Origin: Kitasatospora cheerisanensis KCTC 2395 | GTDB lineage: Bacteria > Actinomycetota > Actinomycetes > Streptomycetales > Streptomycetaceae | Assembly: GCF_000696185.1 (NCBI RefSeq) | Contig: NZ_KK853997.1 | Span: 2,294,761-2,358,760 of the forward strand | DNA: 64,000 bases | Reading direction: 5' to 3' | Shown here: positions 47,540 through 56,686 of the stretch, in pieces | Layout of the letters: each line of letters opens with the position of its first letter | How positions within the stretch are numbered: position 1 is the first letter of the stretch | The notes under the pieces: generated by a model | What the model saw: only the letters and a program-made list of their open reading frames with translations | Told to the model about the DNA's origin: nothing | The model's database searches: none | Program-made: the position numbers and the translations under genes

Positions 47540-47833
47540 CTACTCCGGGATGCCCGGGATCAGGCCGTCGCCCTCGTCGCGCAGCAGCTCGCGGACCTGG
47601 TCCAGGGACGCCTCGGCGTCCGGCAGGATCAGGTCGGACGGCTCCAGCGACTCCGGCGGCAGCGGCGTGCCGACCTCCCGGACGGCCGACAGCAGGTTGC
47701 CGAGAGCCGCCTTGAAGGCCGCCTCGTCGCCCGCCTCGACGGCCTGGAGCAGATCGTCGTCCAGCTGGTTCAGCCGGTTCAGGTCGCCCTCGGCGACCTC
47801 GAACTGCCCCTCACCCAAGACCCGCATGATCAT
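47540..47833 (-). CDS. pspAA: PspA-associated protein PspAA
   Basis: 97 residues: a compact start (MRVLGEGQFEVAEGDLNRLN) then acidic helices (DDDLLQAVEAGDEAAFKAAL, SLDQVRELLRDE). Size and position, 27 bases downstream of pspA on the same strand, fit the PspAA protein that accompanies actinobacterial PspA. It probably modulates PspA assembly at the membrane. ATG at 47833 or 47827. Confidence 0.87.
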   Translation of the reverse strand: MIMRVLGEGQFEVAEGDLNRLNQLDDDLLQAVEAGDEAAFKAALGNLLSAVREVGTPLPPESLEPSDLILPDAEASLDQVRELLRDEGDGLIPGIPE

Positions 47834-47860
47834 GCTGGTACGTCTCCCCTGCTCCCGGGC

Positions 47861-48649
47861 TTACTTCTGGTAGTTGATGGTGGGCGGCGGGGTGTCGTTC
47901 TTCCCCTGCTCGATCGCCTGCGGCTGGGAGGCGGGGGTGCCGCCGGTCAGCTCGGCCTTCATCCGGGCCAGCTCCAGCTCGACGTCGCTGCCGCCGGCCA
48001 CCCGCTCCAGCTCGGCCTCGATGTCGTCCTTGCGGCCCAGGCCGCTGGCGTCGTCGAGCGCGCCGGAGGCCAGCAGCTCGTCGATCGCGCCCGCGCGGGC
48101 CTGCATCTGCGCGGTCTTGTCCTCGGCCCGCTGGATCGCCAGGCCCACGTCGCCCATCTCCTCCGAGATGCCGGAGAAGGACTCGGCGATCCGGGTCTGC
48201 GCCTGGGCGGCGGTGTAGGTGGCCTTGATGGTCTCCTTCTTGGTGCGGAAGGCGTCCACCTTGGCCTGGAGGCGCTGGGAGGCGAGCGTGAGCTTCTCCT
48301 CCTCGGCCTGCAGGGCCTGGTACTGCGTCTCCAGGTCGGTGATCTGGGACTGCAGGTTGGCCTTGCGGCTGAGCGCCTCGCGCGCCAGGTCCTCGCGGCC
48401 GAGCGACAGCGCCTTGCGGCCCTGGTCCTCGTACTTCGAGGACTGCTGCTGCAGCTGGGTCAGCTGGAGCTCCAGGCGCTTGCGGGAGGTGGCCACGTCG
48501 GCGACGCCCCTGCGCACCTTCTGCAGCAGTTCCAGCTGCTTCTGGTAGGAGTAGTCGAGCGTTTCGCGCGGGTCCTCCGCCCGGTCCAAGGCCTTGTTCG
48601 CCTTGGAGCGGAAGATCAGCCCCATACGCTTCATGATTCCGTCGCTCAT
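47861..48649 (-). CDS. pspA: Phage-shock protein A (PspA/IM30/Vipp1)
   Basis: 262 residues, almost wholly helical coiled coil. The amphipathic N-terminus (MKRMGLIFRSKANKALDRAEDP) binds membrane, and LDYSYQKQLELLQKVRRGVADV and the Gln/Glu-rich hairpin follow. It forms membrane-repairing ESCRT-III-like assemblies under envelope stress. A flexible C-terminal tail (TPASQPQAIEQGKNDTPPP) is added. pspAA is downstream. The promoter lies in the 200-base gap shared with the divergent DUF3043 gene. Confidence 0.94.
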   Translation of the reverse strand: MSDGIMKRMGLIFRSKANKALDRAEDPRETLDYSYQKQLELLQKVRRGVADVATSRKRLELQLTQLQQQSSKYEDQGRKALSLGREDLAREALSRKANLQSQITDLETQYQALQAEEEKLTLASQRLQAKVDAFRTKKETIKATYTAAQAQTRIAESFSGISEEMGDVGLAIQRAEDKTAQMQARAGAIDELLASGALDDASGLGRKDDIEAELERVAGGSDVELELARMKAELTGGTPASQPQAIEQGKNDTPPPTINYQK

Positions 48650-48841
48650 GGGCCTCGATAGCCCCCTTCTTCGGGCCTGGGTTTGCGTCTCGTGACAGGT
48701 CGAGTGTATGCGCGACGGGCTCCCCGGCGCAGTCCACCGGCCAGCAACAATGCTGCTACAGCGGGCGGCCGTTCGGCATCGTCCTCACGATCGATATCGG
48801 TTCGCGTCCGGGGCCGGGCCGGAAAGCGGCCGGTCAACCCG

Positions 48842-48853
48842 TACGCTGGGAGT
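48842..48853 (+). promoter_or_regulatory. Putative leaderless promoter (-10 TACGCT, then GTG)
   Basis: TACGCT (48842-48847), six bases (GGGAGT), then GTG at 48854. GGGAGT could also act as a weak ribosome site, so leaderless translation is less certain here. Confidence 0.45.
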
Positions 48854-49453
48854 GTGTTTCGACGCCGCTCTGATGAATCCGCTGCCGCCTCCACCGTCAC
48901 CATGACGAAGGAGGACGAGAAGCTGCCCCGCGACCCGCAGGCCCCCAAGGGCCGGCCCACGCCCAAGCGCAGTGAGGCCGAGGCCAACCGGAAGACCCGG
49001 GTCTCCGTCCCCAAGGACCGCAAGGAGGCCGCCAAGCAGGCCCGCGAGCGGATGCGGGTCGAGCGCGAGAAGCAGCGCACCGCGCTGCTGGAGGGCGACG
49101 AGCGCGCCCTGCCGGCGCGCGACAAGGGCCCGGTGCGCCGCTACGTCCGCGACTTCATCGACTCCCGCTGGGCCGCGGCCGAGTTCTTCCTGCCGTACGC
49201 CGTCGTGGTGCTGGTGCTCTCCATCACCAAGATCGGCTACCTGCAGCTGCTGTCCACGCTGCTGTTCATGGTCTTCTTCGTGGTCGTCATCCTCGACTTC
49301 GTCCGGATCGGCTTCACGCTGCGCAAGGGCCTCGCCGAGCGCTTCCCGAACGAGAACACCCGCGGCGCCGTGATGTACGGCCTGATGCGCACCCTGCAGA
49401 TGCGCCGGCTGCGGCTGCCCAAGCCGATGGTCAAGCGGGGCGAGCGGCCCTGA
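48854..49453 (+). CDS. DUF3043-family membrane protein
   Basis: 199 residues. The first 110 are very charged (KEDEKLPRDPQAPKGRP, KRSEAEANRKTRV, KEAAKQARERMRVEREKQR). RYVRDFIDSRWAAAEFF marks the DUF3043 core, with two membrane segments (LPYAVVVLVLSITKIGYL, LLSTLLFMVFFVVVILDFV) and a basic tail. Function unknown. The GTG at 48854 has a TACGCT box six bases upstream. Its stop overlaps the methyltransferase frame (CTGA at 49450). Confidence 0.85.
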   Translation: MFRRRSDESAAASTVTMTKEDEKLPRDPQAPKGRPTPKRSEAEANRKTRVSVPKDRKEAAKQARERMRVEREKQRTALLEGDERALPARDKGPVRRYVRDFIDSRWAAAEFFLPYAVVVLVLSITKIGYLQLLSTLLFMVFFVVVILDFVRIGFTLRKGLAERFPNENTRGAVMYGLMRTLQMRRLRLPKPMVKRGERP

Positions 49454-49662
49454 CCGCGGAAGCCGTTCCGCCGTACTGGGCCCCGCCGGCGCAGCAGCCG
49501 GTCGGGGCCTTCGGCACGCCGGGCATCCCCGCCCAGTACGGGACCGGGGCGCCGCGCGGCCGGCACGGCCGGCTGCCGGCCCGTGGCGGGCCGTACCACA
49601 GCGGGGCCGGCGAGTGGCTGGAGCGGCACGGCGGGCTGCACAACCTGGTCCGCCAGGAACTG

Positions 49663-50355
49663 GTGACCCGTCAGCTCGCCGAGCAGCTCACCCGCGGCAC
49701 CGCGCTGCGGGTGCTGGACGTCGGCTGCGCCGAGGGCACCCAGGCGCTGCGGCTGGCCCGCGCCGGGCACTTCGTCACCGGCATCGACCCGGACCCGAAC
49801 ATCCTCGCCGTCGCGCACCAGGCGCTGGCCGCCGAGCCGCCCGAGGTCCGCGAGCGGGTCCAACTGCTCACCGGCGACGGCCACCAGGTCGGCCGCTGGT
49901 TCGGGCCGCGCAGCTTCGACCTGGTGCTCTGCCACGGCACCCTGATGTACCTGCCCGACCCGGACCCGATGCTCGCCTCGGTGGCCCGCATCCTGGCGCC
50001 CGGCGGGCTGCTCTCGCTGCTGGTCCGCAACGGCGACGCGCTGGCCATGCGGGCCGGGCTGACCGGCGACTGGCGGGCCTGCCAGGAAGCCTTCGACACC
50101 ACCCGCTACACCAACCGCCTCGGCCTGCCCGCCCGCGCCGACCGGCTCGCCGAACTCTCCACCACGCTCGCCGAGTTCGCCGTCCCGGTGCGCCGCTGGT
50201 ACGGGGTGCGGGTGTTCACCGACACCATGCCGGACGAGGCCGCCCCGGTGGACGGCCGCCAGCTCGGCCAGCTGCTGGACGCCGAGGAACGGGCCGGCAA
50301 GCAGGACCCGTACCGGCACGTCGCGGCGCTGCTGCACGTGGTCGGGATGAAGTGA
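49663..50355 (+). CDS. Class I SAM-dependent methyltransferase
   Basis: 230 residues from GTG 49663 with SAM motif I VLDVGCAEGTQALRLA, the acidic loop GIDPDPNIL, LLTGDGHQV, and motif post-II DLVLCHGTLMYLPDP. The frame stays open upstream with protein-like sequence (GGPYHSGAGEWLERHGG, LHNLVRQELVTRQLAEQL) back to 49450, about 71 more codons, but without ATG, GTG or TTG. The first codon, a CTG at 49450, overlaps the DUF3043 stop. The true protein is probably longer than the standard start gives. Substrate unknown. Confidence 0.85.
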   Translation: MTRQLAEQLTRGTALRVLDVGCAEGTQALRLARAGHFVTGIDPDPNILAVAHQALAAEPPEVRERVQLLTGDGHQVGRWFGPRSFDLVLCHGTLMYLPDPDPMLASVARILAPGGLLSLLVRNGDALAMRAGLTGDWRACQEAFDTTRYTNRLGLPARADRLAELSTTLAEFAVPVRRWYGVRVFTDTMPDEAAPVDGRQLGQLLDAEERAGKQDPYRHVAALLHVVGMK

Positions 50356-50379
50356 TTGTGACGGGGGCCTGACGGCCGG

Positions 50380-50580
50380 TCAGCCCTCGTGCAGGCTCAT
50401 CGGGTAGATGTCGCGGCCGTCCTCGACCAGCACCACGCGGTCGACGCCGTCGTCCAGCAGCGTCTTCCACTCCTCGCCGATCCAGGACTCGGCGTCGCCC
50501 TGGCTGGAGAACTCCTCGGCGCCGCCGTCCTGGGCCACCACGGCGCCGTCGCTCTTCTCGTACCGCCAGGTCCACACCAT
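50380..50580 (-). CDS. Small hypothetical protein
   Basis: 66 residues, VWTWRYEKSDGAVV at the start and DRVVLVEDGRDIYPMSL near the end, alternating strands and acidic turns. ATG at 50580 has GGAGG six bases before it; an upstream in-frame ATG at 50649 lacks one. I recall similar short proteins at this position in streptomycetes, with no known function. Confidence 0.8.
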   Translation of the reverse strand: MVWTWRYEKSDGAVVAQDGGAEEFSSQGDAESWIGEEWKTLLDDGVDRVVLVEDGRDIYPMSLHEG

Positions 50581-50672
50581 GCCGGGCTCCTCCGGGTCAA
50601 CGCTGCTGAAGGGTTGCGACAGTAGCGTGCCCACCTGGGATGCGGGCATGCGCCGTCCGGCAGGATGATCGC

Positions 50673-51233
50673 ATGGCCCTCCCCCGCACCCTGCTGCTCG
50701 GCGGCGCCCGCTCGGGCAAGTCCACCCGCGCCGAGCAGCTGCTCGCCGACCGTCCCGACGTCCTGTACGTCGCCACCTCCGGCACCCGCGACGGCGACGC
50801 CGACTGGGCGCACCGCGTCGACCTGCACCGGGCCCGGCGGCCCGCCGGCTGGCGCACCGCGGAGACCTGCGAACTGGAGGCCGTGCTGGCCGACGACTCC
50901 GACCCCGCGCCGGTGCTGATCGACTGCCTGGCGCTGTGGCTGACCGCCGTCATGGACGAGCACCGGGCCTGGGACGACGAGCGGTGGGCGGACGGCGGAC
51001 GGGAGGCCGTCGAGGCGCGCTGCGCGGCACTGGCCGCCGCCTGGGCCGGCACCCGGCGGACGGCCGTCGCGGTCAGCAACGAGGTGGGCATGGGCGTGGT
51101 CCCCGCCACCGCCTCCGGACGGCGCTTCCGGGACACCCTCGGGCGGCTCAACATGGCCGTCGCCGAGGCCTCCGAACAGGTGCTGCTGGTGGTCGCCGGA
51201 CAGGTGCTGACCATCAAAGCGAGGGCCGTGTAG
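50673..51233 (+). CDS. cobU: Bifunctional adenosylcobinamide kinase / guanylyltransferase
   Basis: 186 residues. The P-loop LLGGARSGKSTRAEQ lies at about 7-20; VLYVATSGTRD and the VLIDCLALWLTAVMD block follow; VSNEVGMGVVPA and RFRDTLGRLNMAVAEAS are CobU-specific. It phosphorylates adenosylcobinamide and attaches GMP in cobalamin assembly. ATG at 50673 with AGGA eight bases upstream. cobT starts 11 bases after its stop, then cobS: a lower-ligand/nucleotide-loop operon. No cobalamin riboswitch is visible. Confidence 0.94.
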   Translation: MALPRTLLLGGARSGKSTRAEQLLADRPDVLYVATSGTRDGDADWAHRVDLHRARRPAGWRTAETCELEAVLADDSDPAPVLIDCLALWLTAVMDEHRAWDDERWADGGREAVEARCAALAAAWAGTRRTAVAVSNEVGMGVVPATASGRRFRDTLGRLNMAVAEASEQVLLVVAGQVLTIKARAV

Positions 51234-51244
51234 ATTGCCGAGCG

Positions 51245-52363
51245 ATGGACACCACCGTGGATCTCGACACTTTCTCCTCGCTCGTCGAACGGCCTGACGA
51301 GAGTGCGCGCCGCGGCGCCGAGGAGCGCTGGCAGCAGTTGGCCGTGCCGCGCGGCGGCCTGGGCCGGCTCCAGGAGCTGGCGGCCTGGCTGGCGTCCGCG
51401 CAGGGCGAGGCGCCGACCCGCCCGCTGGGCACCAGCCGGGTCCTGCTGTTCGCCGCCGACCACGGCGTCGCCTCGCTCGGCATCTCCGCGCTCGACGCCC
51501 GCGGCGGCACCGCCGAGCGGGTCCGCGCGGTGCTCGACGGCACCGCCCCGGTCTCGGTGCTGGCCCGCCGCTACGGCGCGGACGTCCGGGTGGTCGACAT
51601 CGCCGTGGACGCCGACCCGGCCGAGTTCCCCGAAGAAGTCGTCCGCCACCGCGTCCGGCGCGGCTCCGGCCGGATCGACGTCGAGAACGCGCTGACCCCG
51701 GACGAGGCCGCGCGGGCCTTCCGGGCCGGCATGGCCGTCGCCGACGAGGAGGCCGACGCCGGGACCGACCTGGTCCTGCTCGGCGACCTCGGCGTGGGCT
51801 CCACCACCGTCGCCGCCGTGCTGATCGGTGCCCTCTGCGGCACCGACGCCGCCGCCGTCACCGGCCGCGGCTCCGGCATCGACGACCGGGTGTGGATGAC
51901 CAAGTGCGCCACGGTCCGCGACGCGCTGCGCCGGGCCCGCCCGGTGCTCGGCGACCAGCTCGCGCTGCTCGCCGCGACCGGCGGCGCGGACTTCGCGGCG
52001 ATCACCGGCTTCCTGCTGCAGGCCGCCGTCCGCAAGCTCCCGGTCGTCCTCGACGGCGTGGTCTCCGCGGCGAGCGCGCTGGTCGCGCAGCGGATCGCGT
52101 TCCGCGCCCCCGAGTGGTGGCGGGCCGCCGCGCTGACCGGTGAGCCGGCGCAGGCCAAGGCCTACGACCGCCTCACCCTGACGCCCCTGCAGGACACCGC
52201 CGTCACCATGGGCGAGGGCGTCTCCGCAGTGCTCGCCCTCCCGCTGCTCCAGGCCGCCGGCGACACCCTCGCCGAACCGGCCGCCGTCCCCACCGCGAAG
52301 CCGCTGCCGCCGCGGGCCCCGGCCAAGCTGCCGACGGCGGCGGAGCTGCTCGGGCGCTACTGA
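51245..52363 (+). CDS. cobT: Nicotinate-nucleotide--dimethylbenzimidazole phosphoribosyltransferase
   Basis: 372 residues. Makes alpha-ribazole phosphate for cobalamin's lower loop. CobT blocks: VPRGGLGRLQELAAWL, LFAADHGVASLGISAL, LVLLGDLGVGSTTVAAVL, VVLDGVVSAASALVA, and the C-terminal TPLQDTAVTMGEGVSAVLAL with the catalytic glutamate in GEG. ATG at 51245. Confidence 0.95.
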   Translation: MDTTVDLDTFSSLVERPDESARRGAEERWQQLAVPRGGLGRLQELAAWLASAQGEAPTRPLGTSRVLLFAADHGVASLGISALDARGGTAERVRAVLDGTAPVSVLARRYGADVRVVDIAVDADPAEFPEEVVRHRVRRGSGRIDVENALTPDEAARAFRAGMAVADEEADAGTDLVLLGDLGVGSTTVAAVLIGALCGTDAAAVTGRGSGIDDRVWMTKCATVRDALRRARPVLGDQLALLAATGGADFAAITGFLLQAAVRKLPVVLDGVVSAASALVAQRIAFRAPEWWRAAALTGEPAQAKAYDRLTLTPLQDTAVTMGEGVSAVLALPLLQAAGDTLAEPAAVPTAKPLPPRAPAKLPTAAELLGRY

Positions 52364-52374
52364 GGCCCCGGCCG

Positions 52375-53145
52375 GTGAGCAACGAGAGCACCGCCGCGTC
52401 CCCGGTCTCGCACGGCCTGCGGTTCGCCTTCGGCACCTTGACGGTGTTTCGGGTCCGGGTGCACCGCTGGGACCGGGCCGCGGGCGGCGCCGCGATGGCG
52501 CTGGCGCCCGTGGTCGGCCTCGTGGTCGGAGCGCTGGCCGGCGCCGTCGGCGCGCTGGTCGCGTGGCGGGGCGGGGCGCTGCTGGGTGCCGTCGCGGTGG
52601 TGGCCGTCGGCGCGGTGGCGACCCGCGGGCTGCACCTGGACGGGGTGGCCGACGTCGCGGACGGGCTGGGCAGCGGCAAGCCCGCCGAGGACGCCCTGCG
52701 GATCATGAAGCAGTCGGACATCGGGCCGTTCGGCGTGCTGACGCTGCTGCTGCTGATGCTGGCTCAGGTCGCTGCGCTGGCCGGGCAGTTCGGGGCCTCG
52801 CCGTGGCGCGGGGCGCTCGCCGCCGGCGTCGCGGCGACCGCGGGCCGCACCGCGCTGCTGTGGGGGTGCCTGCGCCCGGTGCCGGCCGCCCGGCCCGGCG
52901 GGCTGGGGGCGATGGTCGCGGGCACCGTCCGCCCGGCGACGGCGGTGCTGGTGACGCTGCTGGTGGCCGCCGCTGCGGCGGCGCTGCGCTGGCAGTGCGG
53001 GGTGGCGGTGCTGCTCGGGGTGGCGCTCGCGGGGGGCCTGCTGCGGCGGTGCGTGCGGCGCTTCGGCGGGGTGACGGGGGACGTGCTGGGGGCGCTGGTG
53101 GAGACCTCGGCGACCGGGACGCTGGTGGCGCTCGCGCTGGCATGA
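52375..53145 (+). CDS. cobS: Adenosylcobinamide-GDP ribazoletransferase
   Basis: 256 residues with six or more membrane segments. The metal-binding catalytic motif RGLHLDGVADVADGLGS is clear near residue 83, followed by DALRIMKQSDIGPFG. It joins adenosylcobinamide-GDP and alpha-ribazole in the membrane to complete the nucleotide loop. GTG at 52375, 11 bases after cobT; end of the cobU-cobT-cobS operon. Confidence 0.94.
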   Translation: MSNESTAASPVSHGLRFAFGTLTVFRVRVHRWDRAAGGAAMALAPVVGLVVGALAGAVGALVAWRGGALLGAVAVVAVGAVATRGLHLDGVADVADGLGSGKPAEDALRIMKQSDIGPFGVLTLLLLMLAQVAALAGQFGASPWRGALAAGVAATAGRTALLWGCLRPVPAARPGGLGAMVAGTVRPATAVLVTLLVAAAAAALRWQCGVAVLLGVALAGGLLRRCVRRFGGVTGDVLGALVETSATGTLVALALA

Positions 53146-53358
53146 CGGCGCGTCCGTCCGGGAACTCACGCACCGTCACAACTCGCGGCGGTTCGTGCAC
53201 GGGGGCAGGCGGGGCGGCGAGATCCCAGTATGCGGACTACCATGCGGTGAGCACCCTGGCCCCATGCCCCGTTTTGCCGCGAGGTCTGCCTGGGTTTTGC
53301 CGGTCGGCAATGGAGCCGGCGCCGGCTGTGGACCGCGAAAGAACAGGACGCATTTGTC

Positions 53359-54855
<1,497 letters not shown>

Positions 54856-55239
54856 CCCGATGACGTGAGGGGCCCGACACCAACGGTGTCGGGCCCCTCA
54901 CGCATTACCAGCCGGTAGTGACCGGTGCCAATTCGAGGATCTGTTCGCCTCCGGCGAAACTTGATTCCGCAGTGCGGAACCAGGCTGGCGAAGACCCCCG
55001 TACGGAGTACCGCCGAACGCCGATTTCCCGGCCGTGAGCTGGGACGATACCTCCAGGACCGGGTCACCCCACCGCTCCGCGGACCGCACCGGGGTCCGGC
55101 CGGGGCACCCTCCGACGCCACCCGCCGCCAACAAGTGCAAAGATGTATTTCCGGCACGACTGGGCGCCCTTACAAGGGCACTCACCCACCGGACCGCGAC
55201 CGGCCCGGCGATCCGCACCTTTTGCATGGAGGACGTGAC
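54856..55239. other. 384-base gap, pepA / lpdA
   Basis: Holds the pepA terminator (54864-54902) and then the lpdA leader and promoter. A perfect palindrome TTCCGCA-G-TGCGGAA lies at 54965-54979. Open frames here do not look like protein. Confidence 0.65.
54864..54902 (+). terminator. Perfect hairpin terminator of pepA
   Basis: CGTGAGGGGCCCGACACC (54864-54881) and GGTGTCGGGCCCCTCACG (54885-54902), 18 pairs, loop AAC. Confidence 0.9.
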
Positions 55240-56628
55240 GTGGCGAACGACGCCAGCACCGTTTTCGACGTAGTCATTCTCGGAGGCGGAAGCGGCGGCT
55301 ACGCCGCGGCCCTCCGCGGCGCTCAGCTGGGTCTGAGCGTCGCGCTGATCGAGAAGGGTGAGCTGGGCGGCACCTGCCTGCACCGCGGCTGCATCCCGAC
55401 CAAGGCGCTGCTGCACGCCGCCGAGGTCGCCGACGAGACCCGCGAAGCCGCCGAGTTCGGCGTTCTCGCCAGCTTCCAGGGCATCGACATCAAGGGCGTC
55501 CACAAGTACAAGGACGACGTCGTCTCGGGCCTGTACAAGGGCCTGCAGGGCCTGGTCGCCTCGCGCAAGGTCACCTTCATCCAGGGCGAGGGCCGGCTGT
55601 CCTCGCAGACCTCGGTGGACGTCAACGGCCAGCGCATCGAGGGCCGCCACATCGTCCTCGCCACCGGCTCCGTCCCGCGCTCGATCCCGGGCCTGGAGAT
55701 CGACGGCAACCGGGTCATCTCCTCCGACCACGCGCTGAAGCTCGACTACATCCCGAAGTCGGCGATCATCCTCGGCGGCGGCGTCATCGGCTGCGAGTTC
55801 GCCTCGGTCTGGAAGTCCTTCGGCGTCGACGTCACCATCGTCGAGGGCCTGCCGCACCTGGTGCCGCTGGAGGACGAGAACTCCTCCAAGCTGCTGGAGC
55901 GCGCCTTCCGCAAGCGCGGCATCAAGTTCGAGCTGAAGTCCCGCTTCTCCGGCGTGGAGTACACCGCCGACGGCGTCCGGGTCTCCACCGAGAACGGCAA
56001 GTCCATCGAGGCCGACGTGCTGCTCGTCGCCATCGGCCGCGGCCCGGTCTCGGCCGGCCTGGGCTACGAGGAGCAGGGCGTCGCGATGGACCGCGGCTAC
56101 GTCCTGGTCGACGAGTACCTGCGCACCAACGTGCCGACCATCTCCGCCGTCGGCGACCTGGTCCCGACCCTGCAGCTGGCCCACGTCGGCTTCGCCGAGG
56201 GCATGCTGGTGGCCGAGCGGATCGCCGGCCAGAAGGTCGTCCCGATCGACTACGACGGCATCCCGCGGGTGACGTACTCCAACCCGGAGGTCGCCTCCGT
56301 CGGCCTGACCGAGGCCAAGGCCGTCGAGCAGTACGGCAAGGACAAGATCGTCACCCTGAAGTACAACCTCGCCGGCAACGGCAAGAGCAAGATCCTCAAG
56401 ACCGCCGGCGAGATCAAGCTGGTCCAGGTCAAGGACGGCGCCGTCGTGGGTGTCCACATGGTCGGCGCCCGCATGGGCGAGCAGGTCGGCGAGGCCCAGC
56501 TGATCTACAACTGGGAGGCCCTGCCCGCCGAGGTCGCGCAGCTGATCCACGCGCACCCGAGCCAGTCCGAGGCCCTCGGCGAGGCCCACCTCGCGCTGGC
56601 CGGCAAGCCGCTGCACGCGCACGACTGA
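55240..56628 (+). CDS. lpdA: Dihydrolipoyl dehydrogenase (E3)
   Basis: 462 residues. FAD motif VVILGGGSGGYAAALRGAQ, the redox-active disulfide GGTCLHRGCIPTK (CxxxxC), NAD motif AIILGGGVIGCEFASVW, and the dimer-interface acid/base pair HAHPSQSE near residue 447. It reoxidises lipoamide of pyruvate and 2-oxoglutarate dehydrogenases. GTG at 55240 with GGAGG seven bases upstream. The E2 gene begins 58 bases downstream, forming the classic lpd-E2 pair. Confidence 0.96.
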   Translation: MANDASTVFDVVILGGGSGGYAAALRGAQLGLSVALIEKGELGGTCLHRGCIPTKALLHAAEVADETREAAEFGVLASFQGIDIKGVHKYKDDVVSGLYKGLQGLVASRKVTFIQGEGRLSSQTSVDVNGQRIEGRHIVLATGSVPRSIPGLEIDGNRVISSDHALKLDYIPKSAIILGGGVIGCEFASVWKSFGVDVTIVEGLPHLVPLEDENSSKLLERAFRKRGIKFELKSRFSGVEYTADGVRVSTENGKSIEADVLLVAIGRGPVSAGLGYEEQGVAMDRGYVLVDEYLRTNVPTISAVGDLVPTLQLAHVGFAEGMLVAERIAGQKVVPIDYDGIPRVTYSNPEVASVGLTEAKAVEQYGKDKIVTLKYNLAGNGKSKILKTAGEIKLVQVKDGAVVGVHMVGARMGEQVGEAQLIYNWEALPAEVAQLIHAHPSQSEALGEAHLALAGKPLHAHD

Positions 56629-56686
56629 TCGCGCCCCCGTCCCCCTTCATTCCTGAACGCAAGACTTGATAGGAGTCGCTGGAACC

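Noticed and set aside
50581-50672. Cobalamin riboswitch before cobU
   Set aside because: The gap is only about 90 bases and has no B12-box sequence.
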